This document shows positions 10,380 through 21,418 of a stretch of 64,000 bases of DNA, piece by piece. Within the stretch, counting starts at the first letter, position 1. The number at the start of each line of letters is the position of its first letter. Below the pieces are notes generated by a model. The model was not told the DNA's origin and made no database searches. It saw only the letters and a program-made list of their open reading frames with translations. The stretch covers positions 1,612,001-1,676,000 of the forward strand of contig NW_025408671.1 of the NCBI RefSeq assembly GCF_020360975.1, in the 5' to 3' direction. This DNA is from Hirsutella rhossiliensis (Eukaryota; Ascomycota; Sordariomycetes; Hypocreales; Ophiocordycipitaceae). Made by a program: the position numbers and the translations under genes.

Positions 10380-11750
10380 GTCGGCGCCAGCATTTTCTGG
10401 CTGTCAAGAGGTTGCCGCGGGAGGACGAGGTATCGACGTTGATCTGGGAGGCCGACATCGTGAGAACATGGCAGATGTAGTCACCGTGGAAGTGTAAATG
10501 AGGGGTTACGCAGAGTGGAGGTGGGCATCCTATAAAGCAGGTTTTCTTGCTGCTCGAAAGAGGGCTCGCGGCTAGGGTCGGGGAGACTTAAGAGTCAGAG
10601 AATGCTACCTAGGTGATAGATCAGAAGCGGGGTATGCGGGAATGAGCCGGCGAGGTTCTTGAACAGTCTCGACCATCTGGTTCTATGGTCGTGAGTGAAG
10701 TAGGGAGCCGGGGGTTGGAAGTTGAGTAGGGGTGATGGCTATGTCGCGAGAAGTTAGAGGTCGGCGAACAGTAAGGTTAGTGTGGGTAAGTCTGCGGAGA
10801 AAGAAAGTCCAGCAGTACCCTTCGGTGTCATCGTTGCATGGAGTAGATAGCAAAGGCGACAATAACGAATGAGAGTGAAGGAAAGAAAGAGGTTATGGTA
10901 GTATTGCAGGGGTCCCTTTTTGACGGTCGTCGGTAGTTGGATGGGCATTGCGTGCGGCTGAGCGAGGCGGGTGCCGACCGTGTCGAGTCCACTATTGGGA
11001 CACGGTGAAGTCGGATATAGGGGACGACCTGAGGAGGAGGATGCGAGTTGGTCACGAGAACTCTCAAGAGGGTTTGCAAGTCGAGACTCCGGTGGCTAGC
11101 GACTACAAGAAGGACAGGCAGGGGATCCTGGCTGTCGCTTTAGAAGGCCGTTGATGCGACGTTGGTGGTGGCGAGGAGCAAACCTAGCCAGGTAGTCCGG
11201 TTGCACGAGGACACCGTGGACATGTTATCGCCGGCAGCCTTTTGGCTGTTGCTCGACGAGGTGGAGTGGCAGATATTGATGGAGCAACTGATGCGCAAGG
11301 TGGGTGGGACGGCGTTGGAAGGGCCGGAGAGTATGGTTGGAAGTGTGCGGCGGGCGGTTGGCGCGGCCACCCCATGTGCCGGAGGTCGGCAGTAGCCAGG
11401 GATTCGCTGGAGTGCGCAAAGAGAGCACGGCGATGGAAGGGCCGCCTTTGGCAAAGCTGGGGTAGCAGGTCGCACGTGGAGACCAGCCGAGGCCGGGACG
11501 GTGGACGCACATAGGGAGGGTAAATGGGGATTACAAAGGGGTAGTAGTATTGCATCGCTTCGGTACTATAGGCAAGCATTATAAGGGAAGAAACGCCACG
11601 GCCATGAGAGTAGTGATCGTTAGGAAGCTTCCCACTCGGAAAGAAATAGTGTACGCCAACAAGCGAGATTATCCAAGTGGAAGTGCTCCGGAGCCAAAAC
11701 TTTCTAGCCTGTTGCCAACCTACGCTAGTCGACGTCGAGGAGGCAGTAGC
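10380..11750. other. Helitron A divergent spacer between auxiliary and Rep/helicase genes
   Basis: About 1.4 kb conserved in copy B (20550-21101 plus 23927-24752). The TA at 10934-10935 is the uninterrupted equivalent of the pogo insertion point in copy B. A short plus-strand frame in this part is alike in both copies (VVRLHED..DMLSPAA.WLLLDE near 11180-11265), so a small exon or upstream frame is possible. I do not recognise it. Confidence 0.45.
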
Positions 11751-14700
11751 ATGGCGGACAGTCCTGCAGGGAAGCTAGGCGAGGCGGCCGCTCACCGTGG
11801 AGCCTGTTCGTTGTTAGTCGAGGATGGAGAAGAGGGTAGGAACGGGGGAGTGCCTGTTTCGGGGTGCGGAGATGATATAGGGGCAACTCCCGAGAAGGGG
11901 CACGGAGCACGGGAGACAAGGTTGGGGCGGTTCGGGAGATACAGATCAGTGGCGAATGAAGCATTAACGTTCCGGCTGATTCAGCCTAAGCAGTCTGCGG
12001 TCGAAGAAACCGCATGGAGAAAGCATGCAGAGGCAATCGCAAAGTCACTGCCGAGAAGACCGCCGCGAGGCGGTTTGCGGTCAAGCAGAGCACGGAAGTC
12101 CCGTAATTTGGTCAGCAGCGGAAATTCCGCGCAACGTCAGTCACCGAGTCCGCTTCCGAGGTTCGTGTTGCCTACAGAACGTGGAGACCAGGGGGCAGTG
12201 GGCTCTAACAGTCCGCCCCTTCATCGGCCGTTTTGCCCCAGGAGAGGGTCCTGAAGGTGACGGGCAGGGAGATAAGGCGGCGACCGGCGGTGTCCCGGGT
12301 GTTCGTTCGAAAGGGACCGACGCTCCGACCTATCCAGCCCAAGGATACGACATTCCAAGACCTAAGACGAACGGCGCAATTTGCAGCATCGATTGCATGG
12401 GGTTTGCCCAAGCTCCGTCGGGGACCGGTTCGGCGGCCAAGGGCACAGGTGGGTGTGGACGATGGCGCAGCAGAGGCAGCGGACGGCTCGCTGCGCGAAC
12501 AGAGGCAGTCCCGGAGGCGGGAGAAGAGCCCGTCTTCCTAGCCGGGATGGGCGCCCGATAAAACAGGTCCGAAGTGGAATCGGAAGGCATAGGAGACGGG
12601 AGCTGCAGGCCGAAGACCTGGCGAGTGTGCTGCGCTTTTTAGAGGAAGACTTTGCCTTAAAGGAGAGATTGTCTAACGATCAGACGTGGTGCACGCCAGT
12701 ACCGCTCGAGAGGAAGGTGTCGACGGTGCGAGACTTCTATTAGGCGTTCTACGATGCGAGCACGTTGCCGATACGGACCTGTATGGTGTGCTACCGTAAG
12801 TGTACGAGAGGAGAGTTGAGGGAGATTATATAGGATTATTGGCTGTTAAGCTACGTACTAAAGGGCGGCCGCTCACTATTTTTATGCCGGAGTTGCTTTC
12901 CTAAGGGCGAGTCCGTGTCGGTGTGCGCCGAGTGTGGCCGATGCCTGGCGCGTAGGAGCCTGTCGCCGGCGATCCACCTTTATAGTCGCCTTAGCTGCGA
13001 GCATATGTTCCCCGATAAGCTTAAGGGACTGACGCCGGTCGAAGAGAAGCTTATCTCGCTAAACTTATGTTACGGCTTTGTCACGAGATATAGCATTCCG
13101 GGCGGGCAGAGGCAGAGCGTGAAGTATCCGAGGCATGTTAGGGGCCACATCACGGTGTTTCCGAACAATGTGCAGGAGCTGGCCACCAAAGTGCTCCCGC
13201 ACCCCCTTTTGCAAGCACTAGACGAGATCCACATCTCGTGGCAGGGCGCGGAGAAGCCGGCACCGAGCGACCTGTCGAGTCTCTTGTCGGTGAGGCGGCG
13301 GGTGGTCGAGAGGGCCCTTGTCTGGCTGAAGAGGAACAACCCCTACTACGCCGAGATCGAGATCGACGCGGCGGAGATGGAGAGCTGGGGAGACTCGATA
13401 TACGGGGTACCGTCGTCGGTGTGCGATCGTATGGAGCGGAACGAGCCGTCTAGGTGGGAGAAAGCGCGGACGGCGCACGTTGTGCCGCCTACGGAACGCG
13501 CTATGGACGAGGAGGGGCTGGTGGAGATCGAGGAGCTCTTCGCCCTGCTTAACTAAGGACAAGAAGCCGGCGGCCAGGGTGAAGGTCACGGGCCCAACGG
13601 AGAAGGCGCGGTTCGCGATGGAAGTGACGCCTGCCCCGACCAGAACGTTCCAGCGATCAACGAGGTGACGTCTTCTGGCATGTTCGCGCTCGACGGACCG
13701 CCAGACGTCGCGGACGTGGAGAAGCTGCAGTTTGCCTGTGACGCTGTTGGTGAAGGTGCCGACGACGGCCGTGCGGGCCCGAGAGCGTGGGTCGGGTCCC
13801 TAGCCGGGGGGTTTCGGGGGCGTGGCGACGGTGGTTGTGAGCCATACATCCGGGTTTCGCGGGGGGGTGAGTTTACCGATTCCTTTGAGGCGTCCTTCTT
13901 TGCCAGGACGTTCCCGACCCTGTTCCCATTTGGCGTTGGGGGACCAAGGCTGGTTGAAGAGACCATGGTCGATGCGGGGAAGGTCACGGCCAACTTGCGA
14001 GGCGGGGCTGTCGAGGCAGAGGCGGCCGCGGGAGACCTCGTATCCTCTCGAAGCTTGAACCTTCAGGCGTGGGCCGACATCGTGCTCCGGCGCCATGGTG
14101 GTCGATTTGCACTGCACCACATCTTCGCATTTCTCGTCTTCAACATGGGGGTGCGGTCGAGGAACCGCCGGGTCAGCATGTTGAGTGTGGGAGGAAGAAC
14201 TTCCGCAAGGTAGAGCGCATCGTGCGTTCGATGACCACAGAAAGGCTAGCGGCGGCGAGGGTCGAGTTGGAGAGCTCGGGTAAGACGACCGATGGTGACG
14301 TGAAGGAGCTTCTCAGGAGCCTCTCGCTTTACGGCCACCGGCAGCCTATGTCGAGAGAGGTCCGTCTCAATATGCGGCGGAAAATCCAGTCGCTCATCGT
14401 CGGATATAGCGTGCCGGCCATCTGGTTCACCATTAACCCGAACGACATTACGAACCCGGTGAAGCTGCGACTGGCGGCATACCGCACACGCGATCCCGAC
14501 GCGGCCGAGGAGTTCTTAGAAGGCCTTAGGGATGCGTATAAGCGGGCACGGCTGGCGATATCGGATCCTATGAGCTCGGCCGTGTTCTTCCACCGCGAGA
14601 TAAAGCTATTCTTCGATCATTACGTGAAGGTCGGTGAAGAGTCGGTATTCGGGCGCATCGGCAAGTACTATGGCGCCGTGGAGACGAACGAACGAGGGGC

Positions 14701-17700
14701 GCTTTATGTTCACGGCTTGCTCTGGCTGCACGGGAACGCGCATCTTAGCTCGATGCTTGCCGACATCTACGGGGAGGATTAGGCGGCGTATCGCGAGCGA
14801 ATCGTCCGATATATCGATAGCGTCTTCTCAGAGGTAAGAATGCCTACCTAAGATGTGCCACCGGGAGCCCGAAGTACTCTTCTGATGGCCAAGTGGGGCC
14901 GGGTTGACGTACAAGGCAGGATCTGGACCAGGAAAGTTTTTGCGCCGTGTAAGCGGAGCGATCTATGACGAGCGGTATTGGTCCCCTGCTAGACAACGCC
15001 GCGCAGTTCTCGGCCGCGTTTATCGAGGAGGCCAACTTCTATGCCGGCGCGACGCAGGTGCATACGCATAGCCCGACCTGTGTGAAGTATTCCTTAGGCA
15101 AAGGAGGGCGGAAAGGGGATCTCTGCCGGTTCAAGGCGCCATAGAGGTTAGTCGATAAGACCGCCCTCACGGCAGACGGGGTGCTGCAGATCCGGAGGAC
15201 ACATAGCATAGTCAATCGATAGAACGAGGCTATTGCTGTCGGGCTCCGGCATAACCATAATATTTCCTTTATTGCGACGCAGCGCAAGACAATGGCCCTC
15301 ATCTATTATGTCACGAACTACGCGACCAAGGTAGAGGACCCGGTGTGGAAGCGTGTGGCGGCCGCGGCCGAGCTCCTGGCCGCCTTAACAGGTGATGGCA
15401 CGGCCAACGGAGGGCGGGACGGTGGCGGAGACGCTGCCACCGATGACCCTGTCAAGGGGAACAGGACGCGACAGTTCCTAATAAGAGTGGCGAACCGCGT
15501 GTTCATGGAGCGTCCGCTATCACAGGTCGAGGTCGTCGCTCACCTTCTCGGATATCCGGCCGAGTTCACCGACAGCAGCGCGTGGGCGTACCTAAACTGT
15601 TCTCTGCTATACTGGGAAGTCTTTCGGCGATGGCGGCATCTCCGAGAAGCCAGTGGCGCTGCGGCTATGGATAACACCTTGGATGAGTCGGTCGTCGTCG
15701 AAGAAGAAGGCCTAAGAATCTCCTACGTCGAGGCGTACCAGCACCGGGGAGAGCTGCTGAAAGGCCTATGCCTATATGACTACATATCGATCGTCAGACT
15801 GAAACGCATCGGCAACGACGAGAGCTAGGCGGCTTGGGGGGAGATGTCTTTCGAGGATGGATGGGCGCCGGGACGACGCTGGGTTCAGGTGCTCAGGCGG
15901 CCGGGCAAGCACGCTACCGTCTGCCTCGACGGCTACCTGAGCAAGGACTTCACCTACGATGACGAGTCGTGCTACCGGAGGTGTGTATGGCAACTGCTCT
16001 GTCGGCGGGCATTATCGGAGAGGCTAACCCACCCCCTAAAGGGCAGCCGTGCAGCATCTTGCGCTGTTCGTGCCGTGGGAGTCCTTCCTAGGCGAAGGAA
16101 TAGGTGAGATCAACAGCATCTGGGCGCGGGCTCGAGACGCTCTGGCCCCGAGAATATCATGTCTCGTCGACAACGTGCAGCTGCTTCGACGATCCGCCGA
16201 AGACGCAAAACGCGACGCCAAGCAATGGGCAGCCTCGTCCGGCGATGGCGACCCGACGGTCGCACACGTCGAGGAGGGTGGAGCAGGCGAGGCGGGCGCG
16301 GAGTCTGCAGCGACATATCAGCCCAACAGCATCGGAGACGCAACGCGGCTCATCGACGTCGTCCGAGGTGCAGTGGGAGCGAATCAGGTGACGGCCAAGT
16401 CGCCGGAGCTCATGGCAATGATACAGCAGCTCTATCGGTTTCAGCAATCGGCGCTGCGCTCGACGGCCGAGCTCGAGGCCACGGCGCTGATCGAACGAGG
16501 GAGGCGGTTAAGCATGCCAGGGCGGGTATTTTCCGGGCCGCACTACCGCCGCAGGATCAGGTCAAGGCTATCAAGTCGCAGCAGGTAAGTGCCTCGAAGG
16601 AGAGGAGAGGATGATCCAAGGGATACAAAGCACGCCCGCCGCCTGGGAAAGCGATCGCGCAGCGCTGCGAAGGGTGATGACCGGTTTCGGGAGGACGAGG
16701 TCGAAATAACGATGGCCGACTCCGACGAGACCGCTATCGACGCAGGGGCGGGAATGGACGTTCAGTTTGGCCCATCAACCTCCTTCCTCGCGGCGGGCAA
16801 GGTGTTGGCAACACGGCTGACGCTGAACAAGAGGCAGTCCATCGCTTTTCTGATAATATGCCGCCAGCTCGATTTGATGCAGCAGACCGACGGGGCGATG
16901 CCTGCCAGCTGCGCCAGTTCGTCGGTGGCGAGGGCGGTACCGGCAAGTCGCGAATCATCGAGGCACTCGTCGAGCTGTTCAGTAAAAGAGCCTTTCGAAT
17001 CGTCTGCTGATCACGGCGACGTCGGGGACTGCGGCGGCGCGGATCAACGGCATCACGATCCACTCCGCCTGCGGGTTCACTAAAGACCAAGGGCGGGGCG
17101 CAAACATGGTCAAAGACCTTGACGGTGCGGCTGCCGAAACAGGCGGAGCGGTTCATCCACGGCCAGTCTCGAATGGATTGGCAGGAGAAGGATGTGCTCG
17201 TCATCGACGAGGTGAGCATGCTCGGGGCGCGGACGCTGCACGCCGTGAACGAGCGGCTTCGCCGGCTTCGCGGATCGCGGCAAGATTTCGGGGGGATCCC
17301 CATCGTCCTCTTCTGCGGAGATTTTCAGCAGTTCCGGCCGGTCCAAGAGAGGTCGATCGTCCTGCCTAGCGCGGCCATCTCGTGGGACGTAGACAACTCG
17401 TTCAAGGCCGAGCAGCGTCACCAGCACGACAAAGCGCACGCACTGTGGAAGAGGTTCACGACGGTCGTCATGCTGGACGAGCAGATGCGCGCCGCCGGCG
17501 ACCCGGAGCTGCAGAGGCTGCTGAAGCGGATCCGTCTAGGCGTGCAGGATCGGACGGATCTAAACCTCCTCAACTCAAGGTGCTACCGGGAGGAAGGCGG
17601 ATCCCTTGGGAGACGGGCATCACCGTGGTGACGCCGCTCAATAGGAATCGGTGGAACCTGAACATGGAGGCGAGCCTGGCGTTCCGGGTCCAGCAGCGGT

Positions 17701-18469
17701 CGACGATGCGCATTTTCATCTCCGAGCACAAGTGGAAGGAGGAGCTGCCGACGGAGGAAGAGGCGATCATGATACTCAACCAGGGCGACGATAGCGCGAT
17801 CCCGGTGCCGGCCGTCTTCATGTTCGTGGCCGGGATGCCCATCGTCGTGAACCACAACACCCACCAGGGGCTGAAGCTAGTGAACGGCGCGAGCTACTCG
17901 GCGGTGGAGGTCATTGTCGACAAGGCGTACCCGGGGCATCGGATCTCGGCCGATATGACGATCCACTTCGGGCCGCCGGCGGGGATCATTCTCGAATCGG
18001 AGACGACGAGATATCTCCACTTCGTCGGGATGCCGCCGGGCACGATCTTGTTGACACCCATGACCGTTAAGATACAGTGCCAGCGAAAAAGGCCGTGGCA
18101 ACGCAACGACGTCAGCCGAAAGGGTTTGCCGTGCGCAGCAGCGTTCGCGTGCACGGACTACAAGGTGCAGGGCAAAACGCTGGAGCGCGTGGCCCTCGAG
18201 CTGCGAGGACACGGACGACGAAGATGGATGGAACGGTGGTGCCCTCGCAGTGCGACCCGTACGGCCTGTACGTGCAGCTATCGCGCTGCCGAACTCTAGA
18301 CGGCATCATGCTCGTGTCCAAGGTGCGGGACAGAGACTTGGTGGGCAACCGGGTCCCCGAGGAGATGACTGCCGCACAGGCCAGGCTCGAGGTACTGAGC
18401 GAGAGGACCGTTGAGGAGGCGTTGCGCTGGCTGGACGGTGATGCTGAAGAGTCAAGGCGGCCGGGCTAG
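11751..18469 (+). pseudogene. Helitron Rep/helicase gene, copy A
   Basis: Start taken at ATG 11751 (MADSPAGKLGEAAAH), shared with copy B. Order: a basic low-complexity N-terminus (to about 12600); Cys-rich segment; DUF6570-like domain in an intact frame at 12915-13556; Helitron_like_N Rep domain (about 13830-14780) ending in GALYVHGLLWLHG; catalytic tyrosine motif YYVTNYATK (15304-15330); PIF1-type helicase with Walker A VGGEGGTGKS (16921-16950), Walker B VLVIDEVSML (about 17196-17225) and a C-terminal YVQLSRC block near 18268-18290. The first His of the HUH motif is Tyr here (TAT 14705-14707). At least one stop (TAG 12741-12743) and several frameshifts (for example near 14190) break it. About 2240 codons long, as expected for a fungal Helitron protein; not functional as written. 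Confidence 0.9.
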
Positions 18470-18680
18470 GTGACGCGATGAAGAGTTCGGCAGGCGGGAA
18501 GAGTCGGCAGGCGGCAGACAGGGTGGGAGGCGCCTAGTGGTGGGATAAGGCACGCGAAAAGGCAACAGAAGCCGGGGGAAGGGCAGCGACCAACGAGGAG
18601 GGAGGCAAGGAGGACCAATCACAAGGACCAATCAAGGGCGGAGAACTTTGGGGAGAGGGCGGGGTCTGCGGGGCACGTTA
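18470..18680. other. Helitron A 3' region and junction with copy B
   Basis: Noncoding. It shares GGCAGCGACCAACGAGGAGG- and CCAATCA-type words with the 3' region of copy B. It ends in GCACGTTAG, which can be read as a degraded CTAG/CTAA end of copy A. The matching left end of copy B follows at once, so there is no unrelated spacer. Confidence 0.6.
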
Positions 18681-18860
18681 GACGAGGGAAGGCTCGCCAG
18701 CCGCGGCTCGCGCAAAGAGGCCTTTCGGAACGAAAGTTGGCGATGGCGACAGGAGAAAGTCGGCGAGAGGAGAGAGTTGGCGACAGGAGATAGGAGACAG
18801 GGGAAGTGAGAGGAAGACAGGAAGAAGAGTGAGATAAGAGATATGAGATGGAGATCCGGC

Positions 18861-18868
18861 GAGAGACG
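18861..18868. other. Uninterrupted (empty) site for the hAT insertion
   Basis: Single GAGAGACG in CCGGC-GAGAGACG-TAGAGCATTATCG. Copy A has the same left and right flanks with the hAT element between two copies of the octamer. Confidence 0.93.
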
Positions 18869-19219
18869 TAGAGCATTATCGTGAGTGAAATCGAGACAGA
18901 GCGTCAGAGAGGCAGCCTAGGCCGCTGCAAGGAGATTTTGCTTTGCAAAGGCGCAAAGGGCGTGGAGAGGCGGCAGGGGTGAAGAGAGTTGTGGGTGGGT
19001 AATGCATGTGTGGGCGAGTGGAAGGCTCTGAGGATTTACAGGTGCTATAAGTGGTGGATATAAACAGAATAAGGAGTATATTGGAGAAGTTTTGACTGGA
19101 TTGTCTTTGTGAAAAGGAGAGCAAGAGGAGAAGGAAATATCCCATTAGGGCCTTTCGCACTTGAGTTTGAGGATGATGAAACATGTTCCTTGTCATGTTG
19201 TGTTGTTTCGTTCGTTGCT

Positions 19220-20549
19220 TTACAGAATATTCTTGGGCGGATGTCGGGCGCGGTGCGGTCGGGAAGAGATTGACGCCGGAGGTCTGATAGGGCCAGAGGC
19301 GGATGTGGCTGGGTGATTGACTGGCTCGGTGTCCGTCTCTGAGTCTCCGGGTCTTCGTGGGACAGAAGGGAGGAAGTGTCGGATTTGGCGGGGCCTCGAC
19401 TATCACAGGCGGCGACTATGGTGGAAATTTCTGGAGAAAGTCGCGGTCTCTTGGTTGGGGTTTGGTCGGGATCGGGCAATGACCGCTTTGATGTCATCAT
19501 AAGGATCGACTGACCTAGATGCAGGCGGCGTGGGGGAGGCGCCGCTTGGGGCGGCATTGCGTTTTTTGGTAGAGGTAAACCTGGCCAACGCATCGCTATA
19601 GTCCGAGGGGTTGCTGACTGAGCCCTTGGGTGTCGTCGGCAGTAGCTGTGTCGCAGAAGCCTGGTTGGACATGGCCCTGTCAAGGAAAGTCCATGTATCG
19701 GGGACGACGATGAAGATATAGTCTTGCTCGAAGGCCGGGGCATGTGTCATGATCTGGTGATCGAGTAAGCCGGCGATTTTGCCCGTGCAGGTGAGGAGAG
19801 CGTTCGGCTGGAACTGGCTATCGCGCCTCTCGGTCATCTTCTTGCATAGGGAGGTCAAGGATTGGCGTGAATGGGAAGATGACGAAAGTTGAAAGGATGA
19901 AAGCCCTTGAAGGGTGTTTGCCCGGAATCCCAGGACAGATAAAGGTCGAGAGCTGGACAAAGCCGCAACAGCTCAGCTGGGTGTCGTCAAGGGCCGCAGC
20001 CGAGTTTCCATGCAGAAGGTCGCGGCCGGAACCGATGACAGGTCCCGTGAAGGAGACAATGGGTTGTATCGCTGGGAAGGCATCCGCCGAGCCGAGGTGC
20101 GAGGATGACTCTGTGGCCATCGTCAGAGATGGTAGTGGTGACGGAGGTCTGGAGCATACACCTACGGCTGGTAGCTGTGGTCGCGGACGATGAGAGCCGG
20201 GATGGTGTATTCTGTAATGTTGTCATCCTCCGACTCGAAGCTATCACGTCGCTCGATTTCCCACGTCAGGGCAAAGGGATGAACACGGCCGACCATAAAG
20301 AACCACTGCTCGGTCCATTCCGAGGATTATCTGTTGGTTGTATATGGAAATATTAAGGCTCAAGAAGATGCAGGTCGATGGATTGTCAGTATCTGACCGG
20401 ATTGCTGCATACTCTGGAGTCGACAGCCATGAGGGCGTTGGAAGGAAGACCCTCGCTAGGGTTTCTGCGTTGAGCCCTTTGACACGATGCTCATTCTGGT
20501 AGGCGAACCTAGACGGGCAGCCGGGCTGGACAAAGGCCATCATGGACAT
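19220..20549 (-). pseudogene. Helitron auxiliary gene, copy B (unknown protein, OB-fold-like by appearance)
   Basis: Homologue of 9036-10379. It begins MSMMAFVQPGCPSRFAYQNE at 20549. Codons that are TAG in copy A are CAG and TGG here, but one-base indels shift the frame (near 20325, again near 19880 and in the C-terminal half). A donor GTAGGT at about 20165 and an acceptor CCACAG about 50 nt later, with a CTGAC branch-like word between, give a believable intron leading into a frame with PIVSFTGPVIGSGRD. The segment CTGKIAGLLDHQIM followed by DYIFIVVPDTWTF is almost identical to copy A. It ends at TAA 19222-19220 after PPKNIL. Conservation of protein sequence despite frame damage argues that the gene was functional when the element was active. 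Confidence 0.55.
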
Positions 20550-21101
20550 GTCGGCGCCAGCATTTTTCTGGCTGTCAAGAGGTTGCCGCGGGAGGACGAG
20601 GTATCGACGTCGAGCTGGGAGGCCGACATCGTGAGAACATGGCAGATGTAGTCACCGTGGAAGTGTAAAGGAGGGTTAGGCAGAGTAGAGGTAGGCATCC
20701 TATAAAGCAGGTTTTCTTGCTGCTCGAAAGAGGGCTCGGCTCGGGTCGGGGAGACTTGAGAGTCAGTGAATGCTACCTAGGTGATAGATCAGAAGCGGGG
20801 TATGCGGGAATGAGCTGGCGAGGTTCTCGAGCAGTCTCGACCATCTGGTTCTGTGGTCGTGAGTGAAGTAGGAGCCGGGGTTGGAAGTTGAGTAGGGGTG
20901 ATGGCTATGTTGCGAGAAGTTGGAGGTCGGCGAACGGTAAGGTTAGTGTGGGTAAGACTGCGGAGAAAGAAAGTCCAGTAGTACCCTTCAGTGTCATCGT
21001 TGCATGGAGTAGATAGCAAAGGGGGCAATAACGAATGAGAGTGAAGGAAAGAAAGAGGTTATGGTGGTATTGCAGGACTCCCTTTTTGACGGTCGTCGGT
21101 A
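20550..21101. other. Helitron B spacer left of the pogo insertion
   Basis: Matches 10380-10935 of copy A. No recognisable gene. It ends at the TA (21100-21101) used as target by the pogo-type element. Confidence 0.55.
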
Positions 21102-21198
21102 CCCGTTGGCGGGGCCTCTGGCAGCCAACTAAGGGGCCCCTTCCCCTTAGTTGGGCCCAAAATTCCCGGACAGCCCCAAAACTCCCGGACGCGCGCCT
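21102..21198 (+). repeat. Left terminal inverted repeat of the pogo-type element, 97 bp
   Basis: Begins CCCGTTGGCGGGGCC. All 97 bases match the inverted right end (23830-23926). An internal palindrome, AACTAAGGGG...CCCCTTAGTT, lies about 25-52 bp from the end and could fold into a hairpin. A threefold GGGCAAATCC repeat follows just inside (about 21201-21232). Confidence 0.95.
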
Positions 21199-21418
21199 GG
21201 TGGGCAAATCCGGGCAAATCCGGGCAAATCCAAACAGCCGCCACAGCATCCTATGAGTGTCTAGATAAATTTTCTGGACATGCAAATTGTAGAGCCAGTT
21301 GCCCTTATTATTTGAGGCTATTGACGATGCAGAAAACACGCGTTTTGCGGCGTTGCGCGGCGTTGAGGCGCGCACCTATTACTGTTGAAGTGTAGCCCCG
21401 TATTCGGCTCTTCTCAGT

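Larger units (their letters stand above)
4702..18680 (+). mobile_element. Helitron copy A (left copy of a tandem pair), interrupted by a hAT element
   Basis: The left end starts TCAGCCACG at 4702, preceded by A4701, as expected for a Helitron 5' TC end at an A|T target. Bases 4720-4871 match the left part of copy B (from about 18690), including the stretch CTCGCCAGCCGCGGCTCG. The match resumes after the hAT insertion at 8672 and continues to the end of the helicase gene. Contents are a divergent minus-strand auxiliary gene (9036-10379) and the plus-strand Rep/helicase gene (11751-18469). The 3' end, GTTAG near 18681, is degenerate and lacks the clear hairpin of copy B. It merges with the start of copy B, so this boundary is good to about 5-10 bp. 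Not autonomous as it stands. Confidence 0.85.
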
